The translations under genes and the position numbers were made by a program. From Moanibacter sp965226025 (GTDB taxonomy: Bacteria > Verrucomicrobiota > Verrucomicrobiia > Opitutales > UBA2987), in the NCBI GenBank assembly GCA_965226025.1, contig CBDDCD010000002.1, forward strand, positions 1,612,001-1,676,000: a stretch of 64,000 bases of DNA. Direction: 5' to 3'. This document shows, piece after piece, positions 36,178 to 45,432 of the stretch. The notes under the pieces are model-generated. The model made no database searches. It was not told the DNA's origin and saw only the letters and a list, made by a program, of their open reading frames with translations. Positions within the stretch are counted from its first letter, which is position 1; each line of letters starts with the position of its first letter.

Positions 36178-36708
36178 CTATAGCGCGCGATAAGTGTAGT
36201 CGAAGAGACCGTCCTTGGAGTAGTAGGTCACAAGTTCCCGATTGTGTTTCAGACCCTTCAGGTCAGTCCAATAGACTGAGAGGCGAATCTCCTTCTGGGT
36301 ACTTCCGATTCCGGTAACCTGGCGCTGGCAGCTGTAATCCCTGAGGGGAATGGTGCTGAAATAGGCTTTGGGATCAAAGGTCGCACTTCCCGGTAGTTGA
36401 TTGACCTCGCTCCAGTTCAAGTTGTGGATCTCATCCATCTCGCATTGTAGGATCTGGGCCGCGAAGTCGCCGCTCTTGACGTTTTCGCTAATCAGTATCG
36501 CTTGACCGAGTCCGCTGAAGCACCCAGCTAGAACAAGCGTCATGACCCCTGAACCCATGATGAATTCGACTATCGAAAATCCTCTCCTGTCTCGCTTCGA
36601 ATGGCTTTCTAGGGCCTTTCCCTCAGACGAGTCTAACTTGGGTCCTTTTATCATCATGGGAGAATCGTAGGGTATACCCCCTAGGATGTCAAAGTGAAAC
36701 ATGGTCAA
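36178..36708 (-). CDS. prepilin-like protein (PilV/PulJ type)
   Basis: A protein of up to 176 residues with a class III signal: RRG43|F44SIVEFIMGSGVMTLVLAGCFSGL, with Glu at mature position 5. The leader would be unusually long from this start; the ATGs at 36657 or 36654 (MMIKGPK) give a shorter and more usual leader, but no start has a clear ribosome site. The mature part resembles minor pseudopilins. The gene is convergent with glnA, 17 bases away. Confidence 0.7.
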   Translation of the reverse strand: MTMFHFDILGGIPYDSPMMIKGPKLDSSEGKALESHSKRDRRGFSIVEFIMGSGVMTLVLAGCFSGLGQAILISENVKSGDFAAQILQCEMDEIHNLNWSEVNQLPGSATFDPKAYFSTIPLRDYSCQRQVTGIGSTQKEIRLSVYWTDLKGLKHNRELVTYYSKDGLFDYTYRAL

Positions 36709-37147
36709 GAACTTATGAATTCGGATTAAATAAAATGTAAAGAATCTGGAGGCCCGATCATTCGTTCCTTCAATCTCGAGCGTTGTTTCTTTCGCTTCGA
36801 TTGACTATCGGCTGATAGATCGAATCCCATAAGTTAATGTTCAGAAATCAGTTAGGGAAAAATAGCCTTCTCGCGAATCGGACGACCGGGAATCAGAAGA
36901 GGGTCGGTGCCCCGCCAGGTTTGGTTTTGGAGGTCATTCGGGATTCCGCAATCACCGACTGTCTTGTAGGCGTCTCATGTCTCGGTTCGACCGGTTCCAT
37001 AGCCGCCATTATGTATGAATTCACGCTTGTCGCTGAAATGATAGTAAACCTGGAAGAAATCGCTCCAAGAAAGATGACCTCCAAGCATTCCCAGACCTGG
37101 AGTGATGATAACGAGCTCTCTCATTTGTCGATCTCTACGAATGCGAC
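36709..37147. other. intergenic region, possible gene remnant, left of IS copy 1
   Basis: No gene is supported. The region runs up to the target duplication of the insertion sequence. Short frames on both strands (36837-37154 plus, 36975-37178 minus) enter the insertion site but match no family I know, so an interrupted gene is possible but unproven. Confidence 0.35.
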
Positions 37148-37153
37148 TAGATA

Positions 37154-38970
37154 GAGCCCGTCCCAGTGGTGGAAACAATTGATTTTTAATGAGTTATGGG
37201 CAAAAAAAAGGCCGGATAGAGCTGCAAAAAGCTCGATCCGGCGAAAAAGGGCGCTTATGCTTGCGTTAGTCAAATACAAAGCACGCCCTTCTCATGAAAA
37301 ATATTGCCGTACAAAGCTTCCTGCGTCCAGCCCTAACTCCAGTCATTCGATGCAAAGACTACACCGTGTTTCTGGAAACAATGGAGCGGATTGACCGGGT
37401 TTTGATCGACTCCTCGCTGGAAAGGGAGGCGATCGTAAAAGCCTTGGAAGGATGGGATGAAGCGGGAGGGAAGGATCGGGAGCGACGCGCTCTAAGAGCG
37501 ATAAAAGCGCTGCGGGTGGAGGTGGTGCGTCATTTACTCGGAGGGATATCCTTTCGTTGTCTGTCGCAGGAGTTGGGACGCAGTGAGCTTCTGGCTAATT
37601 TTTGCCGGGTGCGTGAGGTAGACGGGATCCGGAAAATATCGAAGAGCAGTCTGGAACGGGATTCGAAATTCTTCGACGAAGCGTATCTGAGACAGCTGCA
37701 TGCAAGGATGACCGAGGTGGTGGGCAATGCTGAACATTGTGGTGAGGCAGGATTAGAGAAGCCGATCGATACGAGGGAATGCCTGATCGACGCCACTTGC
37801 CTGGAAGCGAACATCCACTGGCCCGTGGACTGGGTCTTGCTCAAGGATGTGGGAGCAACGCTGCTCAAGGCGATCAGTCTGATCCGGCAGGCGGGAATGA
37901 AACAGCGCATGCCCCAGGGAGCAAAGGGATTGGCTCGGGAGATGAACAAACGGTGCCTGGAGATGACGCATGCGCGTCGGCGCCGGGAGGCGGGCAAAGC
38001 GCGTAAAGGGATCCTGCGGCGGATGAAGCTATTGCTCAAGAAGATTGAGGGCCATGCCCTTCGCCACCGTGACTTATTGGAAGCTATGTGGATGCAAAGC
38101 GATTACACCGAGAAGAAGGCGAGCCGAATCATCGAGCGAATGGATGGTATGTTAGAGCAGATACCGCAGGTCATGAAACAGGCGCACGAACGGATCATAG
38201 GGGGGCGGCAGGTGAAGAATGAGGAGAAGATCCTGAGCGCCTACGAACCTGAGATTGACGTCATCGTGCGAGGCAAGGCAGATCGGGAGGTGGAGTTTGG
38301 CAACACCCTTTATTTATGCGAGAGCGCAGAGGGATATCTGTTGGACTGGAAACTGTATGGGGGGCAGGCCCCGAGCGAATTGAAGCAGCTTTGGGAAAGT
38401 CTGGAGAGGCAAAAGGGCTTCGCTTTAGAGGAGAAGATCGAAGCGATCAGTGGGGATCGGGGCTATGCCTCGAAGGCGGCCAGCAAGCGGCTCCAGGCAG
38501 AGGGGATTTTTGACGCCCTTACGCCCCGCAATCCACAAGAGCTCAAGGAGCGGATGGAGGAGCCGCGCTTTGTCCGGTTGCAGCGACGACGAGGGAGCAC
38601 CGAAGGCCGGATCGGAGTGCTCAAGAACCGATGGCACGGGGGCAAGATACGCAGCAAAGGCTTTGACAACCGTAACCTTAGCGTGGCCTGGTCGGTTCTG
38701 TCCCACAATCTATGGAAAATCGCGCAGAGACTTGCGCAAGAACATGAGAAAGAGGCAACGCAGGCGGCATAGGGATCCAAGAATCGAGTCAGAGGCGCTT
38801 CCTTGGGAGAACTATCGACTCAAAGCGAGAGGAAGGGTGCTGGAAAGGTGCATAACGGATAAAAGGTAAGCTACCGAGGACGGAAGGCATGTCGTGGTCT
38901 ACATAACGTGACGAAGATTGATATCGGTATCAGGCTTCCACCCAAATCCTCTCGGATTTGGGACAGCCTC
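37154..38970 (+). mobile_element. insertion sequence, full copy 1 (1,817 bp), 6-bp target duplication
   Basis: The ends GAGCCCGTCCCA and TGGGACAGCCTC are imperfect inverted repeats, flanked by the direct repeat TAGATA at 37148-37153 and 38971-38976. The 5' end carries a strong nested hairpin (GCCGGAT...ATCCGGC with inner AGAGCT/AGCTC, about 37211-37243) before the transposase start, a common shield against outside transcription. The single gene is the DDE transposase. Confidence 0.9.
37294..38772 (+). CDS. DDE transposase, IS copy 1
   Basis: A 492-residue transposase. The N-terminal half is helical and basic; the catalytic core includes CLIDATCLEANIHWPVDW (first Asp), EAISGDRGYASKAASKRL (second Asp) and RRRGSTEGRIGVLKNRW (Glu). 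The layout is that of IS4/IS5-related families such as IS1182 or ISNCY, and I cannot assign it further. It is nearly identical to the inverted copy at 40854-42332, differing at one residue near the C-terminus (EHEKEA against EHQKEA), so both copies moved recently. Confidence 0.9.
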   Translation: MKNIAVQSFLRPALTPVIRCKDYTVFLETMERIDRVLIDSSLEREAIVKALEGWDEAGGKDRERRALRAIKALRVEVVRHLLGGISFRCLSQELGRSELLANFCRVREVDGIRKISKSSLERDSKFFDEAYLRQLHARMTEVVGNAEHCGEAGLEKPIDTRECLIDATCLEANIHWPVDWVLLKDVGATLLKAISLIRQAGMKQRMPQGAKGLAREMNKRCLEMTHARRRREAGKARKGILRRMKLLLKKIEGHALRHRDLLEAMWMQSDYTEKKASRIIERMDGMLEQIPQVMKQAHERIIGGRQVKNEEKILSAYEPEIDVIVRGKADREVEFGNTLYLCESAEGYLLDWKLYGGQAPSELKQLWESLERQKGFALEEKIEAISGDRGYASKAASKRLQAEGIFDALTPRNPQELKERMEEPRFVRLQRRRGSTEGRIGVLKNRWHGGKIRSKGFDNRNLSVAWSVLSHNLWKIAQRLAQEHEKEATQAA

Positions 38971-38976
38971 TAGATA

Positions 38977-39124
38977 TATTAGTTGGGGACAGTCCTCATT
39001 TTGAACTTGACGAACCTAAAAGCTCTCTGGAAACTGGGCAATTAATGAACGTCCCCGACGCAAGCGTCGGGGAATATGCAAGTTCAAACATAACTTCCAA
39101 AAAAGAGAGAAGGATTGAGAAAAG
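38977..39124. repeat. left end of the RAYT element with hairpin
   Basis: Contains TTGGGGACAGTCCTC (about 38984-38998), partly inverted as GGGAACTGTCC near 40639, and a perfect hairpin CCCCGACGC-AA-GCGTCGGGG (39053-39072) upstream of the transposase. The hairpin is a candidate recognition or attenuator structure. Confidence 0.45.
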
Positions 39125-40129
39125 ATGCGAAGGAGGAGATTGAAGATTAAGGGAGATAGGGCAATCTATCACTGTGTGAGCAGGACAGTTAACCGGGAGC
39201 GGTTGATGGATGGAATGGCGAAGGAAGTACTGCGGGGGCAGATATGGCAGGTAGCAGAGTTCTCCGGGGTGGAGGTGTTGACCTACTGTGTAATGAGCAA
39301 TCACTTTCACGTTTTGGTCAAGGTGCCTGACAGAGAGAGCGTGAAGGTAACGGACAAGGAGTTGATGGATCGTTACCGAGTGCTCTATCCGAGGCCGACT
39401 CAGTATCAACCGATGCGAGCGGAGGTGCTGGAAAGGCAGTTGGAGGAAGGGGGAGATGAGGCTGAGAAGATTCGAAAGCAGCTTTTGGCCCGGATGCATG
39501 ACATCTCGGAGTTCATGAAGACGCTGAAGCAGCGATTTACGATCTGGTATAACCACACCTACGGAAGGGTAGGAACGATTTGGAGCGAACGATTCAAGAG
39601 CACGTTAGTCGAGGGAAAGGAGACGTGTTTGAGTATCGTAGCTGCCTATATTGATCTTAATCCGGTGAGGGCGGGTCTAGCGAAGGATCCTAAGGACTAT
39701 CGGTGGAGCGGATATGGAGAAGCGGTGGGAGGGTCGGTGGAGGCGCGGAAAGGAATATTGGAGTTGCTGCGGCACGGGGACGAAGAGTTGAATTGGAAGA
39801 GAGGGGCGAGCCAATACCGGATGCTGCTTTATTGCAAAGGGGCGGCACCACCGGCGGGTAGGGAGAAAGAGGGGGCTATAATACCCCAGGAGGAGTGGAA
39901 GAGGGAGATGGAACGAGGAGGTGAACTGCCAGTGGCGGCGGCGTTGCGTTGTCGGGTTCGCTATTTTACGGATGGCGCCGTGTTGGGCTCAAAGGATTTT
40001 GTCGACGAGATTTTTGGTGAATTTCGGGAAGAGTTCGGCCAGCGGCGAGGTGGAGCGAGGAAGATGAAAGGGAGTGATTGGGCGGGACTTACGGTGGTGC
40101 GTGATCTGAGGGGTAATGTCTTCGGATAG
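39125..40129 (+). CDS. REP-associated tyrosine transposase (RAYT, Y1/IS200-like)
   Basis: A 334-residue HUH nuclease of the Y1_Tnp family. AIYHCVSRTVNRERL opens the fold, the metal-binding HUH is H60-F-H62 in CVMSNHFHVLVKV, and the nucleophile is probably Y142 in FTIWYNHTYGRVG, followed by IDLNPVRAGL and DYRWSGYG, both typical of RAYTs. RAYTs act on short palindromic repeats spread through their own genome. A 140-base family B element with inverted CTAGCCCG ends begins four bases after its stop, making it the prime candidate for mobilising the CTAG-bounded repeats. It lies between two inverted IS copies. Confidence 0.9.
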   Translation: MRRRRLKIKGDRAIYHCVSRTVNRERLMDGMAKEVLRGQIWQVAEFSGVEVLTYCVMSNHFHVLVKVPDRESVKVTDKELMDRYRVLYPRPTQYQPMRAEVLERQLEEGGDEAEKIRKQLLARMHDISEFMKTLKQRFTIWYNHTYGRVGTIWSERFKSTLVEGKETCLSIVAAYIDLNPVRAGLAKDPKDYRWSGYGEAVGGSVEARKGILELLRHGDEELNWKRGASQYRMLLYCKGAAPPAGREKEGAIIPQEEWKREMERGGELPVAAALRCRVRYFTDGAVLGSKDFVDEIFGEFREEFGQRRGGARKMKGSDWAGLTVVRDLRGNVFG

Positions 40130-40132
40130 CTT

Positions 40133-40272
40133 CTAGCCCGAAGATCTCACAAACCCTCTACGACGACGGATCTCCCCGCGTGCCAAAGCCTTCCCTTGCC
40201 CAACGACCTCAGAGGGTCTCAATCCCGGCGCGCCGTGATCTCGCTACGAAGTGTGTGAGATGTCCGGGCTAG
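40133..40272. repeat. family B element beside the RAYT, CTAG at both ends
   Basis: Inverted ends CTAGCCCGAAGATCTCACAA (40133-) and CTAGCCCGGACATCTCACAC (minus strand, from 40272) enclose 140 bases. It is the longest family B copy and the only one adjoining a transposase. Confidence 0.75.
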
Positions 40273-40590
40273 CCGACCGTCTGCTCGCTATACTTCAGAG
40301 TGGATGCGGGTCTTCGGGCGATGATTTTCGGTCGCTTGGAGAGCGGAAGTTTCAGATATCGTTCTCGTCCTAGGAGATTCGCGAGGATCGTAAAGCTGCG
40401 GTTGTTCGTCTTCCTCAACGCCGTCTGTTTCAGCGCCGTTTGATCCGTCTCTGCACGAGCGTTCCTCCGAGGCCGCTTTATCCGGCGGGCGTCAGCGCTG
40501 CCTGGGGTCGCGCCGATCTGTAAGGGTTTGGGGTTATAGCGGCAGGCTATTCGGTTTGCACTGTTTCGGCCGCTGAGACCCTCTTCGGCC
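40269..40590 (-). other. open minus-strand frame without a start, possible gene remnant
   Basis: About 105 codons are open on the minus strand, ending ...PKIIARRPASTLKYSEQTVG, with its TAG stop inside the family B end at 40269-40272. No ATG or GTG start and no family match were seen, so it may be a decayed 3' gene end or chance. Confidence 0.2.
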
Positions 40591-40655
40591 TATGCTTTGA
40601 GGAAGGAGCTGATTCCGACCACGAGGAGGATAGAGGAGGGGAACTGTCCTATTTA

Positions 40656-42472
40656 GAGGCTGTCCCAAATCCGAGAGGATTTGGGTGGAAGCCTGATACC
40701 GATATCAATCTTCGTCACGTTATGTAGACCACGACATGCCTTCCGTCCTCGGTAGCTTACCTTTTATCCGTTATGCACCTTTCCAGCACCCTTCCTCTCG
40801 CTTTGAGTCGATAGTTCTCCCAAGGAAGCGCCTCTGACTCGATTCTTGGATCCCTATGCCGCCTGCGTTGCCTCTTTCTGATGTTCTTGCGCAAGTCTCT
40901 GCGCGATTTTCCATAGATTGTGGGACAGAACCGACCAGGCCACGCTAAGGTTACGGTTGTCAAAGCCTTTGCTGCGTATCTTGCCCCCGTGCCATCGGTT
41001 CTTGAGCACTCCGATCCGGCCTTCGGTGCTCCCTCGTCGTCGCTGCAACCGGACAAAGCGCGGCTCCTCCATCCGCTCCTTGAGCTCTTGTGGATTGCGG
41101 GGCGTAAGGGCGTCAAAAATCCCCTCTGCCTGGAGCCGCTTGCTGGCCGCCTTCGAGGCATAGCCCCGATCCCCACTGATCGCTTCGATCTTCTCCTCTA
41201 AAGCGAAGCCCTTTTGCCTCTCCAGACTTTCCCAAAGCTGCTTCAATTCGCTCGGGGCCTGCCCCCCATACAGTTTCCAGTCCAACAGATATCCCTCTGC
41301 GCTCTCGCATAAATAAAGGGTGTTGCCAAACTCCACCTCCCGATCTGCCTTGCCTCGCACGATGACGTCAATCTCAGGTTCGTAGGCGCTCAGGATCTTC
41401 TCCTCATTCTTCACCTGCCGCCCCCCTATGATCCGTTCGTGCGCCTGTTTCATGACCTGCGGTATCTGCTCTAACATACCATCCATTCGCTCGATGATTC
41501 GGCTCGCCTTCTTCTCGGTGTAATCGCTTTGCATCCACATAGCTTCCAATAAGTCACGGTGGCGAAGGGCATGGCCCTCAATCTTCTTGAGCAATAGCTT
41601 CATCCGCCGCAGGATCCCTTTACGCGCTTTGCCCGCCTCCCGGCGCCGACGCGCATGCGTCATCTCCAGGCACCGTTTGTTCATCTCCCGAGCCAATCCC
41701 TTTGCTCCCTGGGGCATGCGCTGTTTCATTCCCGCCTGCCGGATCAGACTGATCGCCTTGAGCAGCGTTGCTCCCACATCCTTGAGCAAGACCCAGTCCA
41801 CGGGCCAGTGGATGTTCGCTTCCAGGCAAGTGGCGTCGATCAGGCATTCCCTCGTATCGATCGGCTTCTCTAATCCTGCCTCACCACAATGTTCAGCATT
41901 GCCCACCACCTCGGTCATCCTTGCATGCAGCTGTCTCAGATACGCTTCGTCGAAGAATTTCGAATCCCGTTCCAGACTGCTCTTCGATATTTTCCGGATC
42001 CCGTCTACCTCACGCACCCGGCAAAAATTAGCCAGAAGCTCACTGCGTCCCAACTCCTGCGACAGACAACGAAAGGATATCCCTCCGAGTAAATGACGCA
42101 CCACCTCCACCCGCAGCGCTTTTATCGCTCTTAGAGCGCGTCGCTCCCGATCCTTCCCTCCCGCTTCATCCCATCCTTCCAAGGCTTTTACGATCGCCTC
42201 CCTTTCCAGCGAGGAGTCGATCAAAACCCGGTCAATCCGCTCCATTGTTTCCAGAAACACGGTGTAGTCTTTGCATCGAATGACTGGAGTTAGGGCTGGA
42301 CGCAGGAAGCTTTGTACGGCAATATTTTTCATGAGAAGGGCGTGCTTTGTATTTGACTAACGCAAGCATAAGCGCCCTTTTTCGCCGGATCGAGCTTTTC
42401 GCAGCTCTATCCGGCCTTTTTTTTGCCCATAACTCATTAAAAATCAATTGTTTCCACCACTGGGACGGGCTC
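40656..42472 (-). mobile_element. insertion sequence, full copy 2 (1,817 bp), inverted to copy 1
   Basis: Same length and ends as copy 1. Its immediate flanks (TATTTA left, TAGCTA right) do not match each other, so this copy is not a simple insertion: its 3' end keeps the duplication of the older insertion and its 5' end abuts the DUF4338 fragment. Confidence 0.88.
40854..42332 (-). CDS. DDE transposase, IS copy 2
   Basis: A 492-residue product identical to that of copy 1 except one residue near the end (Q for E in EHQKEATQAA). It is intact and presumably active. The catalytic blocks are CLIDATCLEANIHW, EAISGDRGYAS and GSTEGRIGVLKNRW. The near-identity of two inverted copies 1.7 kb apart makes inversion of the RAYT segment by recombination possible. 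Confidence 0.9.
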   Translation of the reverse strand: MKNIAVQSFLRPALTPVIRCKDYTVFLETMERIDRVLIDSSLEREAIVKALEGWDEAGGKDRERRALRAIKALRVEVVRHLLGGISFRCLSQELGRSELLANFCRVREVDGIRKISKSSLERDSKFFDEAYLRQLHARMTEVVGNAEHCGEAGLEKPIDTRECLIDATCLEANIHWPVDWVLLKDVGATLLKAISLIRQAGMKQRMPQGAKGLAREMNKRCLEMTHARRRREAGKARKGILRRMKLLLKKIEGHALRHRDLLEAMWMQSDYTEKKASRIIERMDGMLEQIPQVMKQAHERIIGGRQVKNEEKILSAYEPEIDVIVRGKADREVEFGNTLYLCESAEGYLLDWKLYGGQAPSELKQLWESLERQKGFALEEKIEAISGDRGYASKAASKRLQAEGIFDALTPRNPQELKERMEEPRFVRLQRRRGSTEGRIGVLKNRWHGGKIRSKGFDNRNLSVAWSVLSHNLWKIAQRLAQEHQKEATQAA

Positions 42473-42766
42473 TAGCTAGCCGCTCCCCACAGCAAAAGAC
42501 ACACCCATTGCCCGTCGATCAAAGCCACATAGCGCAGGGTCTCTCCCGCGCTCCCCGCACTGTGCAAATAATGATGTTGGATCAAAAGATCATTGAATCG
42601 CTCCTGCTCTTCGGGCAAGATCAGACGCAGAGTTAGACGATCTATCGAAGGAGTCAGATGGTAAGATTTTTTGTCTTTCATACCATCTTGGCATGACTGA
42701 TTCCCTCGGGTTTGTCTAGCTCTTTTTTTATCTTTTTGCCTATCAGCCACTTCCTCCCCAGAAAAC
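42472..42766 (-). pseudogene. DUF4338 (DruA-like) transposase fragment
   Basis: A 92-codon frame (start 42750, or more likely the inner ATG at 42681) reads LPEEQERFNDLLIQHHYLHSAGSAGETLRYVALIDGQWVCLLLWGAAS, the N-terminal pattern of DUF4338 proteins. It is cut at the 3' side by the IS copy 2 end, which supplies the TAG stop. The rest of the gene is missing. DUF4338 proteins occur both as putative transposases and as DruA of the Druantia defence system; here the mobile context favours the first. Confidence 0.6.
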
Positions 42767-42775
42767 TTTCACCCT

Positions 42776-42981
42776 GTCTTTGCATCGAATGACTGGAGTT
42801 AGGGCTGGACGCAGGAAGCTTTGCACGGCAATATTTTTCATGAGAAGGGCGTGCTTTGTATTTGACTAACGCAAGCATAAGCGCCCTTTTTCGCCGGATC
42901 GAGCTTTTTGCAGCTCTATCCGGCCTTTTTTTTGCCCATAACTCATTAAAAATCAATTGTTTCCACCACTGGGACGGGCTC
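42776..42981 (-). mobile_element. partial IS copy 3 (5' 206 bp)
   Basis: The left end of the same IS, including the nested hairpin, the transposase start and about 25 codons. It is closer to copy 1 than to copy 2 at one position (GAGCTTTTTGCAGC against GAGCTTTTCGCAGC in copy 2) but has its own change (TTTGCACGG for TTTGTACGG). Its outer end touches the TATTTA repeat. Confidence 0.8.
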
Positions 42982-43059
42982 TATTTACTTTAATTACTTG
43001 CTCTCTAAGGGATCGCCCCTTTGGCGGAATATTCCTCCCGGAAGGGATTATTGGGAAGC

Positions 43060-43112
43060 TTGACTTAAGTGAATAAATATTCACTATATTTGGCATGTGG
43101 GGTTGTTATAAT
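43060..43112 (+). promoter_or_regulatory. promoter and SOS-type operator of the imuA-imuB-dnaE2 cassette
   Basis: A near-perfect palindrome GTGAATAAATATTCAC (43069-43084) lies directly downstream of TTGACT (43060-43065) and upstream of TATAAT (43107-43112). An operator for LexA or another repressor over the promoter is the likely reading, because imuA-imuB-dnaE2 cassettes are normally damage-inducible. The motif is not one I can match to a defined LexA box. Confidence 0.5.
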
Positions 43113-43162
43113 TTGAGGCCGAACCGGTGAGCGGAGCGGTTGGGAAGGAAGGGGGATCGGTC

Positions 43163-43915
43163 ATGGAGGCGTCGGGCAATGGGGTTGTGGCATCTCTTTC
43201 GGGGAGTCAGGTTGAGGAGAAGGTCCTGGAGTTACGACGGATGGTGGAGGAGCGGTATCCGGTGGTCTACCGGAAGCGGTCCAGCAACCTGGAGTCGGGA
43301 GTGCCGGGGATTGACGAGGTTCTGGGGGGAGGTTTGCCGCGTTATGGCTTGAGCGAGATCGTCGCTGAGGCGCCGAGTGTGGGAGGTCAACTGGCCCTAT
43401 TGGCTCTTTTGCAAGGGGCGGAGAGGACGCGGGTGTATTCAGTGCTGGTGGACGGGAGTGATACTTTTGATCCGGAGACAGCGGGGGAGGCTCTGATTCG
43501 GTCGTTGCTTTGGGTGCGGTGCGGTCGGACCGAAGAGGCGATGCAGGCGGTTGATATTCTGGCACGGGACAGGAATTTTCCGCTCGTTCTCCTGGACTTG
43601 AGGTGGAATGCACAGCGGGGATTGCATCGGATTGCGGGCAACGTCTGGTACCGGTTGCAGCGGGTGGTGGAGCAGTCGAGCACGACTCTTGTGGTGTTCA
43701 CTTCCCGGCCGATGGTGGTCAGTGCGGAGGTGCGGTTAAAGCTCACGAAAGGGTTCCGGATGGAGAGTTGCGAGGCGGTGCGCAACTCTCTTTACGCCAT
43801 ACCGGAGGGGGAGATTCTGCGCTACCGGGGGTGGGTTGGGAGTGATGATTTTATCTCCTCTCTGGAAGGTAAGTCTCGGAGAGAGGAAGTCGAAAGGGTG
43901 TCCGTGGCCAGATGA
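43163..43915 (+). CDS. imuA: ImuA-like protein of the translesion mutagenesis cassette
   Basis: A 250-residue RecA-fold relative. I chose ATG 43163 because GGAAGGGGGA lies at the right distance; GTG 43127 would add 12 residues. VPGIDEVLGGGLPRYGLSEIVAEAPSVGGQLALLALL corresponds to the RecA/SulA-like nucleotide region, but the Walker A lysine is missing (APSVGGQ), as expected for ImuA-type proteins. It overlaps imuB by ATGA, so translation is coupled. It works with ImuB and DnaE2 in damage-induced mutagenesis. Confidence 0.88.
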   Translation: MEASGNGVVASLSGSQVEEKVLELRRMVEERYPVVYRKRSSNLESGVPGIDEVLGGGLPRYGLSEIVAEAPSVGGQLALLALLQGAERTRVYSVLVDGSDTFDPETAGEALIRSLLWVRCGRTEEAMQAVDILARDRNFPLVLLDLRWNAQRGLHRIAGNVWYRLQRVVEQSSTTLVVFTSRPMVVSAEVRLKLTKGFRMESCEAVRNSLYAIPEGEILRYRGWVGSDDFISSLEGKSRREEVERVSVAR

Positions 43916-45375
43916 ATTACGGTGTCGTTTATACGCCGGATTTCGCCCTGCAAGCGGTTTTGCGGGTGGAGTCATTTCCCACTGGGAGCGCGGTTATTCT
44001 GGCGGCCGAAGCGTCTCGCAAGACAGTTGTTCTGGAGATGACGGCATCGGCGCAGAGGGCCGGAATCGCGGAGGGCATGACGGTTGCCCAAGCGGTTGCG
44101 CGAAGCCCTGGGGTGATCGTGCGGTGCCGTTCCGAAGATGCGGAAAGATCGGCTGCAAGAGTCCTTTTTACTTGTGCCTATACCCTGTCTCCGCGGGTTG
44201 AGGAGACAGGAGATGGGATCTGCACGATTGACTTGAGGGGTACTCCGAAGGACTCGCTGTTATCTCGTGGAGAGGTCCTTCTGAAGCAACTCGAAGGGGT
44301 CGGTTTCAGCGCCCGGATTGGATTCTCGAAAACACCCCGGCTGGCGTATTTCGCGGCTTATTATGCCCGGCCCATGCTGGCGGTTAGAGAGAGAGAGCGG
44401 AAGGGGTTTCTGGACCAGTTGTCTCTGGGGGGGGCGGAGATTTCCGAGAGAATGGGAATGATTTTGCAACAGTGGGGCATCCGCACCCTAGGGGCCTACA
44501 GCGCCTTGCCGCGTGAGCAGGTAGGCCGGCGTCTGGGAGAGGAGGGGCTGACCCTTTGGGATGAATTGGCGGGGAGGACGGAACGGCCACTTTTCATAAC
44601 GGAGTTGCCGGAGCGTTTCGAGGAATCCCTCGAATTGGAGTATGAGATCGAGACCTTGGAGCCGCTTTTCTTTATTTTGCGTCGATTTCTAGAGTCGTTA
44701 TCCCTGCGACTGAAGCTGGTCTACAAGGTCGCTGGACTCCTTCGCCTGGCGCTCACCTTGTCGGATGGGTCTGTGTATGGCCGGCTTTTCAAGATTCCGG
44801 AACCGACCCGCGAGGTGGAAACCCTCTTCCGGATGCTCTACTCCCATCTGGAAAACGTTGAGACCGAATCTCCCGTAACCGCCGTATCTCTGCGGATAAA
44901 ACCGGTTTTACCGCAACTGCGCCAGCAGGGTTTGTTCGAGACTGCTCTGAAGAATCCACAGCAGTTTTCCGCGACCTTGGCACGGCTGGTCGGGGTAGTG
45001 GGCACGGATCGGGTCGGTAGGCCGCGTCTTCTCAACACTCACCGCTCCGATTCCTATCGTCTGGAGCCGATGCCGGCCGTTCTGCCGGCGGTTGAGGAAG
45101 ATCCTCCAATCGTAGCTTACGGTTTACCTCTAAGGCGTTTACGCCCCCCGGTTCCGGCTCAGGTCGAGGTGGAGAAAGGGAAGCCGAGATTTATCTCCAG
45201 CCGGTTTGTTCGAGGGCCCATTGAGAAGGGGTTGGGACCGTGGCAGAGCTCGGGAGATTGGTGGGAGGGCGGGGGCTGGGCGCGCGAGGAGTGGGATGTG
45301 GAATTGAAAGGAGGCGGCCTCTATCGGCTGGTGCGGGAGGAGGGGAAGTGGTTTGTGGAAGGGATGTATGATTGA
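43912..45375 (+). CDS. imuB: ImuB, inactive Y-family polymerase-like subunit
   Basis: A 487-residue Y-family polymerase relative. RIGFSKTPRLAYFAAYYA, the HhH region (LGAYSALPREQVGRRLGEEG) and the little-finger domain (about 240-350) are present. The active-site SIDEA of true polymerases is replaced by TIDLRGT, so the catalytic Glu is missing; family members act as adaptors binding the sliding clamp and DnaE2. The start overlaps imuA and a 188-base gap separates it from dnaE2. Confidence 0.9.
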   Translation: MNYGVVYTPDFALQAVLRVESFPTGSAVILAAEASRKTVVLEMTASAQRAGIAEGMTVAQAVARSPGVIVRCRSEDAERSAARVLFTCAYTLSPRVEETGDGICTIDLRGTPKDSLLSRGEVLLKQLEGVGFSARIGFSKTPRLAYFAAYYARPMLAVRERERKGFLDQLSLGGAEISERMGMILQQWGIRTLGAYSALPREQVGRRLGEEGLTLWDELAGRTERPLFITELPERFEESLELEYEIETLEPLFFILRRFLESLSLRLKLVYKVAGLLRLALTLSDGSVYGRLFKIPEPTREVETLFRMLYSHLENVETESPVTAVSLRIKPVLPQLRQQGLFETALKNPQQFSATLARLVGVVGTDRVGRPRLLNTHRSDSYRLEPMPAVLPAVEEDPPIVAYGLPLRRLRPPVPAQVEVEKGKPRFISSRFVRGPIEKGLGPWQSSGDWWEGGGWAREEWDVELKGGGLYRLVREEGKWFVEGMYD

Positions 45376-45432
45376 TGCCCAACGGATTCGAGTAAACCGC
45401 GGATTGCCTACGGGAGAAAGGCAACCCACCCC

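Larger units (their letters stand above)
40650..42987 (-). mobile_element. nested IS locus bracketed by TATTTA direct repeats
   Basis: TATTTA at 40650-40655 and 42982-42987 brackets a full IS copy, a transposase fragment and a second IS 5' end. It reads as one original insertion that was later invaded and rearranged. Confidence 0.7.

Noticed and set aside
37154..42472. Composite transposon made of two inverted IS copies carrying the RAYT
   Set aside because: Copy 1 has its own matching target duplication (TAGATA) on both sides, so it inserted independently. The outer flanks of the whole segment do not match.
42472..42766. A Druantia defence system
   Set aside because: Only a truncated DUF4338 N-terminus is present, with no other Druantia genes, inside a pile of insertion sequences.
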